Part shown: piece by piece, positions 7,989-17,078 of the stretch
Layout of the letters: every line of letters starts with the position of its first letter
How positions within the stretch are numbered: position 1 is the first letter of the stretch
Source of the DNA: CAZNPH01 sp964574985
Lineage (GTDB): Bacteria > Bacteroidota > Bacteroidia > Bacteroidales > SM23-62
Direction of reading: 5' to 3'
DNA: 64,000 nt
Assembly: GCA_964574985.1 (NCBI GenBank)
Contig: CAZNPH010000009.1
Coordinates: 1-64,000, forward strand
Notes under the pieces: generated by a model
Told to the model about the DNA's origin: nothing
The model's input: only the letters and a program-made list of their open reading frames with translations
Databases searched by the model: none
Made by a program: the position numbers and the translations under genes

Positions 7989-9419
7989 TTAATTTTCTTT
8001 TGTTTCATAACCAAACCTGAAATGCGGGGAGGGTTCGCGGACTTCCTTCATCATTTGCAACAATTTCCGGGTCTTGTCGGGATGCTGCTTTGAAACATCA
8101 TTTTGTTCTCCGATGTCTTTCACCAGGTCGAATAATTCCAGAGGTGCTTCCGGGTCATCATCAACCCCGTAACGGACCCCCTTCCATTTGCCTTGCCTGA
8201 TGGCCTGACGTCCGCCCATGGAATGGAATTCCCAGTAAAGATATTCCGGACCTTCTTGCTCCCGGCCCAGCAGCTCAGGAAGAAAAGACATGCCATTGAT
8301 GTTTTCCGGCGGTTCTATGCCGGCAACATCACAAACCGTAGGGAGGACGTCCCAGGAAGCCGAAATATGATCTGAAACCGATCCCTCCTGAATGGTCCCC
8401 GGCCACCAGGCGATCATGGGCACACGGATCCCGCCTTCGTAAAGATCCCGTTTGATCCCCCTCAACGGGCCATTGCTGTTGAAAAACTCCGGATCTGCAC
8501 CGCCTTCCTGATGGGGGCCGTTGTCACTGGAAAACATGACCAGTGTGTTTTTATGAATATCCAGTTCACGCAACAACTCCAGTATATTGCCTGCATCCCG
8601 GTCGAGATAGGATATCATGGCTGCATGGGCTCGCTGGGGCGGCGGCCAGTCCTTGTCTTCGTATCCCATCGGATCAGGTGCCTCCATTCCGATCATATCC
8701 CAGTACCAGGCTTCATTGTTTGCATGGGGAATGGTATAGGCAAGATAAAGAAAAAAACGGCTATCCCGGTTTCTGCGGATGAATTTCATGGCCTCTCCGG
8801 TAAACACGTCCTGGGAATGGGTGTTTTTCTCAACAGCCACTCCGCCAATCCCTTTGGCATAACTTTCCGGAATGATCTCCACCCGGTTGCCGAGGCGCAT
8901 GGTATCCTGGTTCTTCCAGAGGAAGTCAGGATAGGAATTATGGGCACGGATCTGGTTGAGATAGCCGACAAAATAATCGAATCCCTGCCGGTTGGGCACG
9001 CCTGTGCTCCCGGCCTCCCCCAAACCCCACTTGCCTATCAGGGCAGTGGAATATCCGGCTTCCTTCAACAATTCTGCAAGGGTGACATTCCCGGTCCCGA
9101 GCGGGATGGTGGCATTGGCCCGGAGCAATGCATGCCCGGGATCCATTCCCGTCATCAGGCAGCAGCGGGAGGGGGCCGAAACCGTATTGCCCGCGTAGTG
9201 CTGTGTGAATTTCATGCCTTCCCCGGCCATCCGGTCCAGATAAGGCGTTCTGATCATTTGCTGACCGTAACATCCCAGATCGCCATACCCAAGATCATCG
9301 GCAAGTATATAAATGATGTTGGGCTTTTTTTCCTGATCGCCGGGTGATCTTCCCGAATCAGCACATCCTGTTGTCATTCCCGCCAGGACAATCCATAAAG
9401 TGGTCTTGGTTTTGTTCAT
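7989..9419 (-). CDS. Sulfatase, serine-type, secreted (S1 family)
   Basis: A 476-residue formylglycine-dependent sulfatase that would remove sulfate esters from glycans in the periplasm or at the surface. A lipoprotein-type signal peptide ends at C19. The metal-binding motif ILADDLGYGDLG lies at about 38-49. The maturation motif is S81-A-P-S-R, with serine instead of cysteine at the residue converted to formylglycine. Serine-type sulfatases depend on an anaerobic radical SAM maturase (anSME), which is not in the window. The substrate is unknown. It follows a GH106-like glycosidase by 28 bp in the same direction. Confidence 0.93.
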   Translation of the reverse strand: MNKTKTTLWIVLAGMTTGCADSGRSPGDQEKKPNIIYILADDLGYGDLGCYGQQMIRTPYLDRMAGEGMKFTQHYAGNTVSAPSRCCLMTGMDPGHALLRANATIPLGTGNVTLAELLKEAGYSTALIGKWGLGEAGSTGVPNRQGFDYFVGYLNQIRAHNSYPDFLWKNQDTMRLGNRVEIIPESYAKGIGGVAVEKNTHSQDVFTGEAMKFIRRNRDSRFFLYLAYTIPHANNEAWYWDMIGMEAPDPMGYEDKDWPPPQRAHAAMISYLDRDAGNILELLRELDIHKNTLVMFSSDNGPHQEGGADPEFFNSNGPLRGIKRDLYEGGIRVPMIAWWPGTIQEGSVSDHISASWDVLPTVCDVAGIEPPENINGMSFLPELLGREQEGPEYLYWEFHSMGGRQAIRQGKWKGVRYGVDDDPEAPLELFDLVKDIGEQNDVSKQHPDKTRKLLQMMKEVREPSPHFRFGYETKEN

Positions 9420-9447
9420 GATCTCAGATTTGTTTTATTTGTTTCGT

Positions 9448-12400
9448 TCATTGGGCCATACGTACACAGGAAATCAGCTTCACCGGCCCCATCAGCCCTG
9501 ATTCCCGCAGAGGAGCATCCTTCATGGGAGTCTTCCAGGCAGTGGGCAGCCTTTTAACATTCGATTTGGTTTGCCTGTATTTTTCCGGGATTTTTGCATC
9601 ACCGATAAGCCGGTTGTTTAACAGATTGGCAACTTCGATGACCAAATGGTTGTCACCTGATTCCACGGCTTCAGTGATATCGAATACATACGGCGGATGC
9701 CAGCTGATGCCCATGGGTTTCCCGTTCACATACAATTCGGCCACCTCATGGACCATTCCGAGGTCCAGCAGAAGCATCCGTCCCTCTTCTTTGAAGGACC
9801 CGGGGACAGTAATTGTATTATAATATGTGGCAATTCCCGAAAAATGCCGGATCCCTTCATCTTCTGATTCAGTCCATGATATCAGCTGTGGGAATTCCGT
9901 AATGGCCGGGGCTCTCCAGCCATGCGGAAACCTGATCTCCCAGGGGCCTTTGATGACCGTTTCCCGGGTGGCATCGGCCACCTCAACGGTTTTGATTCCT
10001 TCCGGATTATATGCAATCTCATAACGGCCATCCCGGTTGAACAACAGCTGAACGTCTCCATTTCGCCCGGAGATCTCAAAAGGAAGGTACCCGGCCCACT
10101 CGGGAAACACTTCCTTCCCGTTATGAACCACTTTTTCTATATGTTTTTTTGCCTTGCCATGCCGGAATACAATGAAACAGGACCCGAAGGGATCAAAGCT
10201 GAGGGGTATTCCGGTGCCGGTCTCCGTCCCTGAACAGGGAATCCTGCTGATGATACAAGCTGATAAAGGATCCCAGAGCTGCGGTTTTTTGTTCTTTACC
10301 CTGAATTCAAATATCCCCGAAACGGCCTTATTGGCTTTGTTCCTGATAAAATAAATTTCTTCCAGTCCGGTCCGCCTGTGTATGAAATCGATAACAGAAT
10401 CCTCAATGCCGGTCAACTGCAAATCCGGAACCACCCCTTTCTCCAGAAGCATATCCCGGATGGATTTCCCCCAGACGACCTTTCCATCGCCGTATGCATT
10501 TTCCCTGACTCTTTCACCATCACAACTGCCCCACAACTCACCGGCCAGTTCCCTGATCCTCCGGTCCCTTTCTTCATAATTATTCAAGCGGTACGAGCGG
10601 GATGGTTTTCTTCCTGTGATCATGCCTCCCTTTTGAACGAATTCCTTCAGTTTTGCGAGCACCTCCGGTTTCATGGTTTCCTCATCCGGCAAAACAATGA
10701 CCTCATAATACTGTCCGTGCGGGATATAAAATTTCCCGTCTTTTACAGACAGTCTTTCCATGATGGTCTGTGTATTGATCACATCATAGTCATATCCGAA
10801 CCCGCGGGAAGGATCCTCTGTTTTCCATCCGGTAAAGTTCGGTGCACGGTCACCGTAATAATATGCCACATCCCCCACAAAAATGCCCTGCTGAAGCAGG
10901 TAACTTGAGCGCCCCAGATATTCATGAAAAGGTTTTGATTTGGGCCACCAGGCTCTTCCGGGATAGACCAGGGTACCGAAATTGTATAAATAGCCCGGTT
11001 GCCCGGCTTCCGGGGGAATATGCGGGTATGTATGATAAACGATCCGGTTGAGGCCCTCACAAAATGCCCGGTCAGCCAATGGTTTGAGATCGGCCGGCCC
11101 TTCCTGGAAAACATACACGCTGGTAAAGGATTCTGCTTCCACAAAGGTCTGGTCATATATATGTGCAGCACTGGCAACTCCTTTTACGATCTGCAGAATA
11201 TTGTTCCAGTTCCCCCCCCTGGGATGCCTGTACCAGAATTCACCGCGGGGAACCGTTACCGCTCCCAGGGCCTTGAGGTCCTCAAAAGGAACATTGTGTA
11301 CAGGCGGGCCGGGGCCACCGGCTTCGGCATAATACCCCATTCCATGATTCCCGCACAATTCCTTCCCTTTGATATAATGGTTTTCAATGATCATGTCGGA
11401 AAGGACCTTTTTCAGGTCAAAAAGAAAACGGTCGCTCAGTTCCCTTTTCACCACCACTTTGCCGTCCAGTACCGGCAGCCAGGGGATGAGGCTGTAACCG
11501 GACTTTTTCTCAAAGGTTTCGGGCAGCTTGTCGGTCCAGACGGCCGTATTTACCTCGTAACTGTCATTGTACAGGTATTTCAGTGCATTATCCCCCAAAG
11601 ACCCCAGTTCTTCCCGCAATTTTTCAATGATAAAATTCAGATGAAATTCCTGGGCCTCCGCACTGAAATGATCGATCATACGGCCGTTTGAATTCGGACT
11701 TGGCTGCATGAGGGGTTGCCCTGTAGGAACGCATACATAACGGGTAACGGTCCATTCCCCTTCCGGGACTTCCCAGGACAACAGACCCTGTTCGTCCATC
11801 AAAGCGGAAATGTCTTTAATATCATTCAGATCTTCTATGGTTTCATCTTCCGGGTCCGGCCAGGCCAGCACGGCCACTTCCCTGTAATAAACCGGGAGCC
11901 CGGTTTCAGGGTCATATTCAATCAGGTTTTTATGTCTGCCATAGGTCTCCGGCAATTCCGGAAATTCCAGATGTTCCTTAATGGTTGCAGGGCCTCTCAC
12001 CTGCAAACTTGAACGGAACAAGCCTTTGGCCCCATATTTCATGGGCACCCAGCTCCCTCCGGAATTCCAGCTGCAAGCGGCTACCAGTCCGAGCTCGAGA
12101 TCGAGTTGTGTGGCCTTGCGCACCACATGGCCGATCGCATCCATCGACCGGGAACCCAAAAAGGCCGGACCTGGCGGAACAACACCCTCCGGATCAAAGG
12201 GGACCCCGACATCCCAGATATCGAATCCCCCCATCCCCATGGCTTTTGCAGCTTCAAGGTCCCGGCTGAGAACAGAAAGGTCGAAGTTGCCATCCACCCA
12301 GTCCCAGTATGCCCTGGGGCGTGCACATACCGGCGGTTCTGCAAACCCTTTCTCCAGACTTGACATACCCAGGGGGCCGACCTGCATTTTTCTCTCATCT

Positions 12401-12465
12401 TCAGCGCATTGGCTCAGGACAAAAATGAGCAGAAAACATACGAAAATTGATTGAATACAGTTCAT
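9448..12465 (-). CDS. GH106-like alpha-L-rhamnosidase lipoprotein
   Basis: A 1005-residue secreted glycoside hydrolase resembling family GH106, which cleaves terminal alpha-L-rhamnose from pectic or algal glycans. The signal peptide ends in LSQC, with C20 followed by A-E-D-E. The acidic residues after the cysteine fit a surface lipoprotein export signal. The N-terminal catalytic part begins with the typical RPRAYWDWVDGN segment. The C-terminal 180 residues resemble a GH2-type jelly-roll domain (LLLDLGMVHEVAELYVNGK). First gene of a three-gene minus-strand unit with a sulfatase and a beta-propeller protein. Family assignment is from overall appearance, so exact specificity is uncertain. Confidence 0.8.
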   Translation of the reverse strand: MNCIQSIFVCFLLIFVLSQCAEDERKMQVGPLGMSSLEKGFAEPPVCARPRAYWDWVDGNFDLSVLSRDLEAAKAMGMGGFDIWDVGVPFDPEGVVPPGPAFLGSRSMDAIGHVVRKATQLDLELGLVAACSWNSGGSWVPMKYGAKGLFRSSLQVRGPATIKEHLEFPELPETYGRHKNLIEYDPETGLPVYYREVAVLAWPDPEDETIEDLNDIKDISALMDEQGLLSWEVPEGEWTVTRYVCVPTGQPLMQPSPNSNGRMIDHFSAEAQEFHLNFIIEKLREELGSLGDNALKYLYNDSYEVNTAVWTDKLPETFEKKSGYSLIPWLPVLDGKVVVKRELSDRFLFDLKKVLSDMIIENHYIKGKELCGNHGMGYYAEAGGPGPPVHNVPFEDLKALGAVTVPRGEFWYRHPRGGNWNNILQIVKGVASAAHIYDQTFVEAESFTSVYVFQEGPADLKPLADRAFCEGLNRIVYHTYPHIPPEAGQPGYLYNFGTLVYPGRAWWPKSKPFHEYLGRSSYLLQQGIFVGDVAYYYGDRAPNFTGWKTEDPSRGFGYDYDVINTQTIMERLSVKDGKFYIPHGQYYEVIVLPDEETMKPEVLAKLKEFVQKGGMITGRKPSRSYRLNNYEERDRRIRELAGELWGSCDGERVRENAYGDGKVVWGKSIRDMLLEKGVVPDLQLTGIEDSVIDFIHRRTGLEEIYFIRNKANKAVSGIFEFRVKNKKPQLWDPLSACIISRIPCSGTETGTGIPLSFDPFGSCFIVFRHGKAKKHIEKVVHNGKEVFPEWAGYLPFEISGRNGDVQLLFNRDGRYEIAYNPEGIKTVEVADATRETVIKGPWEIRFPHGWRAPAITEFPQLISWTESEDEGIRHFSGIATYYNTITVPGSFKEEGRMLLLDLGMVHEVAELYVNGKPMGISWHPPYVFDITEAVESGDNHLVIEVANLLNNRLIGDAKIPEKYRQTKSNVKRLPTAWKTPMKDAPLRESGLMGPVKLISCVRMAQ

Positions 12466-12505
12466 GTTTCAGTAAATTGTTGCTGAATGTAATTTTTCTC
12501 CACTA

Positions 12506-12530
12506 ATTTTATGAATTTATTTTATGAATT
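12506..12530. repeat. 12-bp direct repeat upstream of GH106-like gene
   Basis: ATTTTATGAATT occurs at 12506-12517 and again at 12519-12530. The 13-bp phase is close to one and a quarter helical turns. It lies about 40-65 bp upstream of the GH106-like start, inside the divergent intergenic region. It could be a regulator-binding site for the glycan locus or simply AT-rich sequence. Confidence 0.4.
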
Positions 12531-12631
12531 CCATATAAGGTATGAAAAAAAACCATAATCACCTGCACAACCGGCAATGGCCGGAATGTCGATAACTTTT
12601 ATTTACATAAATGTCAAATAATTACTATTTT

Positions 12632-12639
12632 TATTTTTG
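12632..12639 (+). promoter_or_regulatory. -7 box of the PorE-like gene
   Basis: TATTTTTG matches TAnnTTTG and ends 36 bp before the ATG at 12676. It includes the TTG at 12637 that would otherwise be a possible start, so the ATG is the better choice. No clear -33 element was seen. Confidence 0.5.
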
Positions 12640-12675
12640 ATCCGGTCAAATGCCACAGGCATTAGAAAAAAAGCC

Positions 12676-15420
12676 ATGAAAATCCCGGGATTCTTACTGG
12701 TATTTACTGCCATGGTGAGTTTGCCTGCCCATGGCCAGGGCAGAAAGGAATTCAAGGAAAAATTCCTGGAAGCGGAATATTTTTTCCTGAAAGATCATTA
12801 CGATGAGGCTGCCTATTATTATTCGGAGCTTTTGAAAATGGATCCGGAAAACAACAACCTGCATTTTCTCACCGGTGCCTGTTACCTGAGCATATACGGA
12901 CAAAAAAGAAAAGCCATCCCCCATCTGGAAAAAGCCATCCGGAAAATATCCGTTGGCTACCGGGAAGGATCCTACAGGGAAAAGGAAGCCCCCCGTGAAG
13001 CCCTGTTCGCCCTGGCGCGGGCATATCATATCGATAATCAGTTTGACAAAGCACTCAAGCTGTATAAACAATACCGCGATGTTATGGTCATGCGGTCCTA
13101 TGCCCAGATGGATTATGTAGACAAGATGATCAGATCATGCAAACTGGCCGGGGAAATGGTGAAGGAACCCATTGATCTGGAATACAGCAATCCGGGCAAC
13201 ATCATCAACTACTCCGGCACCAATTACAATGCAGTTGTTTCCGATGACGGAAGGATCATGATCTATATGGCCAAAAAACCTTTTTACGCGGCCATTATGA
13301 TGTCGGAGAAGGTGCGCGGATTCTGGTCGGAGCCGGTTGTTCTGAATCCCCAGGTGGGATCCGACGGGAACCTGATGGTTACCGGTATCTCCCGCAACGG
13401 CAAGGAACTGTATCTGGCATCGGACGATCCCGTAAACGGAGACATCTATGTCAGTCGCTTCCTGGACGGGAAATGGAAAAAGGCGGTGCCTTTGGGGAAA
13501 AACATCAATTCAGAATACAATGAGACCCATGCATCCCTTTCCGGAGACGGGCAAACCCTGTATTTTACCAGCGACCGTCCGGGAGGGCAGGGAGGACTGG
13601 ACCTGTATTATTCCCGTCTGTCGAACGACGGCGAATGGTCCGGGGCCCGGAATATGGGCAAAACCATCAATACCCGGTACAATGAAGAAAGTCCGTTTAC
13701 CACCCGGGATGGGGAGATCCTCTATTTCAGCTCCGAGGGTCATGCCGGAATGGGAGGATATGATATTTTTTATTCCACAAGATTGCCGTCGAACCGGTGG
13801 TCATCCCCCGCCAACATCGGATATCCCCTGAGCACCACAGACGATGATCTGTTTTTTGTGCCTCACGAAAACGGCGAAACCGCATATTTTTCTACCATCC
13901 TTCCGGAGACGGAGACCAGGAACATCTATGCCATCCGGCTGACCACCGATGAAAAAACAGAACACATTACCCTGTACGGCAAAATCATTCTCAGCGACAA
14001 CATCAAGGTACTCGATCAGAGTTTCCGGGCCACCATCATCGATGCGGAAAAAAAGGACACCATTGCCAGTATTCAGCCCGATACCCTTGCCGGGACATTT
14101 GAAAAAGAACTGAAGCCGGGAATGTACAGGATCCTTGCCAGCGGTAGCGGATACCATCCCGCGTTCAAGGAAGTCAGGATACTACCCGGGCAAAGGCAAA
14201 ACGGGATCCGGCTCGACATCGGGATGGTTCCTGAAGAAGTTGAATCGGGAGAATACCTTGTGGTCAAAAGCATTATGTTTGACTTTGATGAATATGACCT
14301 GAGCGGAGACGCCATATACGAAATGGAAAAGCTCTACCAGATCATGAAAAAATATCCGGAGTTGTATATCGAGGCCATCGGGCATACCGATGCCATCGGA
14401 TCCGAAGAGTATAACCTGAAGTTGTCCGGATTGAGGGCCAGATCGGTTGTAAATTATTTGGTAAACAAGGGAATAGATCCTGAAAGATTTGTCTCCAAAG
14501 GCGTCGGGGAAAGCAGGAACATTGCCAGGAATATTACCCCCTCCGGCAAAGATCTGCCCGAAGGCAGAAGACTGAACCGTCATGTCGATATTAAGATCCT
14601 CAATCAGGAAAAAAAGAATATTGTCATTCAGGATATCCTCGTACCCGAACATCTCCGGCCCGGGAATGACCTGAAATATACGGTTATGCTTTCCACATCG
14701 GGCAAAAAGATCCGGGATCTTCCCGGGGAAATCCACGGGCAGGCAATCAAGCTTACCGAAACCGACCATGCCTGTATATATACGGCCGGGTACTTCACCA
14801 GGAAAACGGATGCGGTCAGATTGCTGAACCAGGTGATTGATGAAGGGTATCCGGATGCGGTCATACTGGAGCAAAATGAACTGGATGACCTGATCCGCAT
14901 GAAATCCTCGGTCTCGCGGCCATCCTCTGCAGGTTTACTGACCATTCAATTGATGGCCCTGAAAAATCCGGTGGAAACGGAATATTTCAAGGATCTCGAA
15001 AAAGTAAGGGTCTTCCACTGCCGTGACGGTTATCACCGTTATGTTCATGGCCGGTACAAAGATCTGGAAGAAGCCAGGGAAGCACTTTCCGGCATCTTTG
15101 ATCTGGGATACCGGGATGCTTTCATCATGGATCTCAGCCGGTTTTCCCAGATCGCTGAAGGTACGAAGACAGCGGGAAAAAGTAAGGCAACTGACCAAAC
15201 GCCCGGCTACACCATTCAATTCAGCGCTACGAAAGTCCGTGCCCGACCCGGCAAATTTTCGGATATCGGGGATGTGCAGGTCACCAGGGGGGATGATGGT
15301 TTTTTCAGGTACACCACCGGCCGTTTTCAAAACCGCTATGATGCACAAAAACGTCTGGCTGAGATTCACAGGCTTGGCTATACCGATGTTTTCCTTAGAA
15401 AAACCGGGCAGGTTGAATAA
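12676..15420 (+). CDS. PorE-like TPR/PD40/OmpA protein with SPOR tail
   Basis: A 914-residue envelope protein with a signal peptide cut near residue 20 (PAHGQG). Domains in order: TPR-like helices (about 25-150), a PD40/WD40-like propeller with repeated DGxxLYFTSDR words (about 185-420), a carboxypeptidase-regulatory-like domain (about 430-518), an OmpA C-terminal peptidoglycan-binding domain (about 530-641, with GHTDAIGSEEYNLKLSGLRA), then three SPOR-like repeats (about 666-731, 752-818 and 843-908). The first four match the architecture of PorE, which links the type IX secretion core to peptidoglycan. The SPOR tail is an addition that should bind denuded septal glycan. The ATG at 12676 was chosen because it directly precedes the signal peptide and follows the -7 box. 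Confidence 0.82.
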   Translation: MKIPGFLLVFTAMVSLPAHGQGRKEFKEKFLEAEYFFLKDHYDEAAYYYSELLKMDPENNNLHFLTGACYLSIYGQKRKAIPHLEKAIRKISVGYREGSYREKEAPREALFALARAYHIDNQFDKALKLYKQYRDVMVMRSYAQMDYVDKMIRSCKLAGEMVKEPIDLEYSNPGNIINYSGTNYNAVVSDDGRIMIYMAKKPFYAAIMMSEKVRGFWSEPVVLNPQVGSDGNLMVTGISRNGKELYLASDDPVNGDIYVSRFLDGKWKKAVPLGKNINSEYNETHASLSGDGQTLYFTSDRPGGQGGLDLYYSRLSNDGEWSGARNMGKTINTRYNEESPFTTRDGEILYFSSEGHAGMGGYDIFYSTRLPSNRWSSPANIGYPLSTTDDDLFFVPHENGETAYFSTILPETETRNIYAIRLTTDEKTEHITLYGKIILSDNIKVLDQSFRATIIDAEKKDTIASIQPDTLAGTFEKELKPGMYRILASGSGYHPAFKEVRILPGQRQNGIRLDIGMVPEEVESGEYLVVKSIMFDFDEYDLSGDAIYEMEKLYQIMKKYPELYIEAIGHTDAIGSEEYNLKLSGLRARSVVNYLVNKGIDPERFVSKGVGESRNIARNITPSGKDLPEGRRLNRHVDIKILNQEKKNIVIQDILVPEHLRPGNDLKYTVMLSTSGKKIRDLPGEIHGQAIKLTETDHACIYTAGYFTRKTDAVRLLNQVIDEGYPDAVILEQNELDDLIRMKSSVSRPSSAGLLTIQLMALKNPVETEYFKDLEKVRVFHCRDGYHRYVHGRYKDLEEAREALSGIFDLGYRDAFIMDLSRFSQIAEGTKTAGKSKATDQTPGYTIQFSATKVRARPGKFSDIGDVQVTRGDDGFFRYTTGRFQNRYDAQKRLAEIHRLGYTDVFLRKTGQVE

Positions 15421-15424
15421 ATCC

Positions 15425-15979
15425 TTATTTTTTTCTTATCAAACGCCTGTATCCCGAATTCTTTTTGCCTGGGTAATAAAATTCCTTACGCACTGAACGG
15501 ATGTCTTCAATGGTATAAAACGCATTGGGATTCAGTTTCTTAATGATTGTGATGACTTCCTTGATCTGGTTTCTCCTGACCACGGTATACAAAACAGCCA
15601 CTTCACCTTCTATGCCACGGGCCTTGACAAATGTCACTCCGTAACCCATGTCTTTGAGCACATCCCGGAGTTCAGTGGCTTGCTTCTTCGTAATGATCCT
15701 GACCAGTTCGACACCGATGGCAAGCCGCTCCTCGATCAGCATCCCCACAAAATTGCCCGCAGCAAATCCACCGGCATACGCAACATAACAAACCCAATTG
15801 TTTAGATTTCGCATGATCTCGCTGATGGCAATGATCCAGATCAGGATTTCCACAAAACCTATCAGGGGTGCAATCCGTTTCAACCCTTTGGAAACAAAAA
15901 TGATCCGTATGGTTCCCAGGGAAACATCCAGAATCCTGGCAAGGAAAATGAATAAGGGAATGATAAAATAGGTAACCAA
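15425..15979 (-). CDS. UPF0316 membrane protein (DUF5698/DUF2179)
   Basis: A 184-residue inner-membrane protein with three hydrophobic segments in the first 95 residues and a soluble C-terminal DUF2179-type domain (about 105-170). The domain contains VVRRNQIKEVITIIKKLNP, typical of UPF0316 proteins. The biochemical role is unknown; DUF2179 domains are thought to bind ligands. It starts 3 bp after the stop of the SiaC-like gene, so the two are probably co-transcribed. Its stop is 4 bp from that of the convergent PorE-like gene. Confidence 0.85.
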   Translation of the reverse strand: MVTYFIIPLFIFLARILDVSLGTIRIIFVSKGLKRIAPLIGFVEILIWIIAISEIMRNLNNWVCYVAYAGGFAAGNFVGMLIEERLAIGVELVRIITKKQATELRDVLKDMGYGVTFVKARGIEGEVAVLYTVVRRNQIKEVITIIKKLNPNAFYTIEDIRSVRKEFYYPGKKNSGYRRLIRKK

Positions 15980-15982
15980 GGT

Positions 15983-16354
15983 TCAGAATCTGGTTTCAAC
16001 AAGCTCTACGGGTATCCTGATCAGGGACCTGACATCCAAACCCAGATCGTGTATGCTCTCATCATCCACATCATAATGCCATTTTATGGCCACAGGGATC
16101 CCTTCATCATGGTATTCTTCCAGCAGATGCAACATGTTGACCAGGTATTTTCTGGAACCGCTGTTCACATAATCCAGCATGATGACCAGTGTGATCCCTT
16201 TGCGGTATTTTGAAAGGTAATCCCTGACCGATTGTATGACCGGTTCGTAAAACCCAAAATCGTCTTCGGGAATGGAACGTCCCTTGATCTGTATTTCACC
16301 TTCCTTTATTTGAATGGAAGGGGTAACCCCGGTGCCTGAAATATTCAGATGCAT
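15983..16354 (-). CDS. SiaC-like regulatory phosphoprotein (DUF1987)
   Basis: A 123-residue protein matching the DUF1987/SiaC family (for example FYEPVIQSVRDYLSKY and LDYVNSGSRKYLVNMLHLL). In Pseudomonas, SiaC is phosphorylated by SiaB and dephosphorylated by the PP2C-type SiaA, and in its active form it stimulates the diguanylate cyclase SiaD. The likely phosphosite is in the NSGSRK segment (about residues 64-69). None of the partners is encoded nearby, so the pathway here is unknown. Confidence 0.8.
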   Translation of the reverse strand: MHLNISGTGVTPSIQIKEGEIQIKGRSIPEDDFGFYEPVIQSVRDYLSKYRKGITLVIMLDYVNSGSRKYLVNMLHLLEEYHDEGIPVAIKWHYDVDDESIHDLGLDVRSLIRIPVELVETRF

Positions 16355-16444
16355 TGTGGGTTGAATGTTTTATAGCCTTATAAAAATACGATAATAAGAC
16401 CAACAGGTCAAGCGGCAACACAGATGCTATTTGACCGGGGTCTT

Positions 16445-16666
16445 CTATCTGACCGTGAACAGTGTTCCTCCTTCCTCGAACTCAAACAAACTCGGATAAT
16501 CCTGAAGGATCTCCTTCATGATCGATTCACGCATAAACCGTGACTTGTTGGTAATGCGGTGCTTTTTGCAATAATCATCGATAGCCCTTGTTTCCCGGTT
16601 GTTGAAAAGCAGTTCATGCCTGTTCACCCGTTTTAGATTGATGTCTTTTTGTTTTTTTCGTTTCAC
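16445..16666 (-). CDS. Small basic protein, possible ribbon-helix-helix
   Basis: 73 residues, strongly basic at the N-terminus. The middle (NNRETRAIDDYCKKHRITNKSR) looks like the strand-helix-turn-helix of a ribbon-helix-helix DNA-binding fold, but I cannot assign a family. A minus-strand -7-like box lies about 27 bp upstream. It is co-directional with the SiaC-like gene, 90 bp ahead of it. It may be a small regulator. Confidence 0.6.
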   Translation of the reverse strand: MKRKKQKDINLKRVNRHELLFNNRETRAIDDYCKKHRITNKSRFMRESIMKEILQDYPSLFEFEEGGTLFTVR

Positions 16667-17078
16667 AAACGGCTGTTCGTTTCTTTTTTATTCAAAATTA
16701 GCCATTTATCCCAAATCCTCCCGACGGCGGGTACTTGAAAGAATTAACATTTTGCTAACAAAAACGGGTGTTTTGCAATTATGAAATATTGATGTATCTG
16801 ATTCATGGTATTTCATACTTTTTTACATACATTATTTAACAAAGATATCAGTCAATTTTTACAGAAAAAACCGTATCCTGGTCTTTTCCGCCCTTTTTAA
16901 ATCCCATTATCCGGTTATTTTTATAATTCACCAGGAATTTCCAATGATAAATTTGAATTGTATTAGTTATATTATTACTACTTCATATTACATTCAAATG
17001 GTTTTTTATCATTCTGCTTCCATACGGTTATTACTAAATTGATGCGGAATGATTATCTTTGCGCTGAAAACAATAAAA
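16667..17078. other. AT-rich intergenic region, divergent
   Basis: About 410 bp between two divergent genes. On the minus strand a TAATTTTG (16693-16700) could serve the 73-residue gene. On the plus strand TATCTTTG (17054-17061) fits a -7 box for the aminopeptidase. The middle is very A/T-rich, and I see no ORF, strong hairpin or RNA motif in it. Confidence 0.5.
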
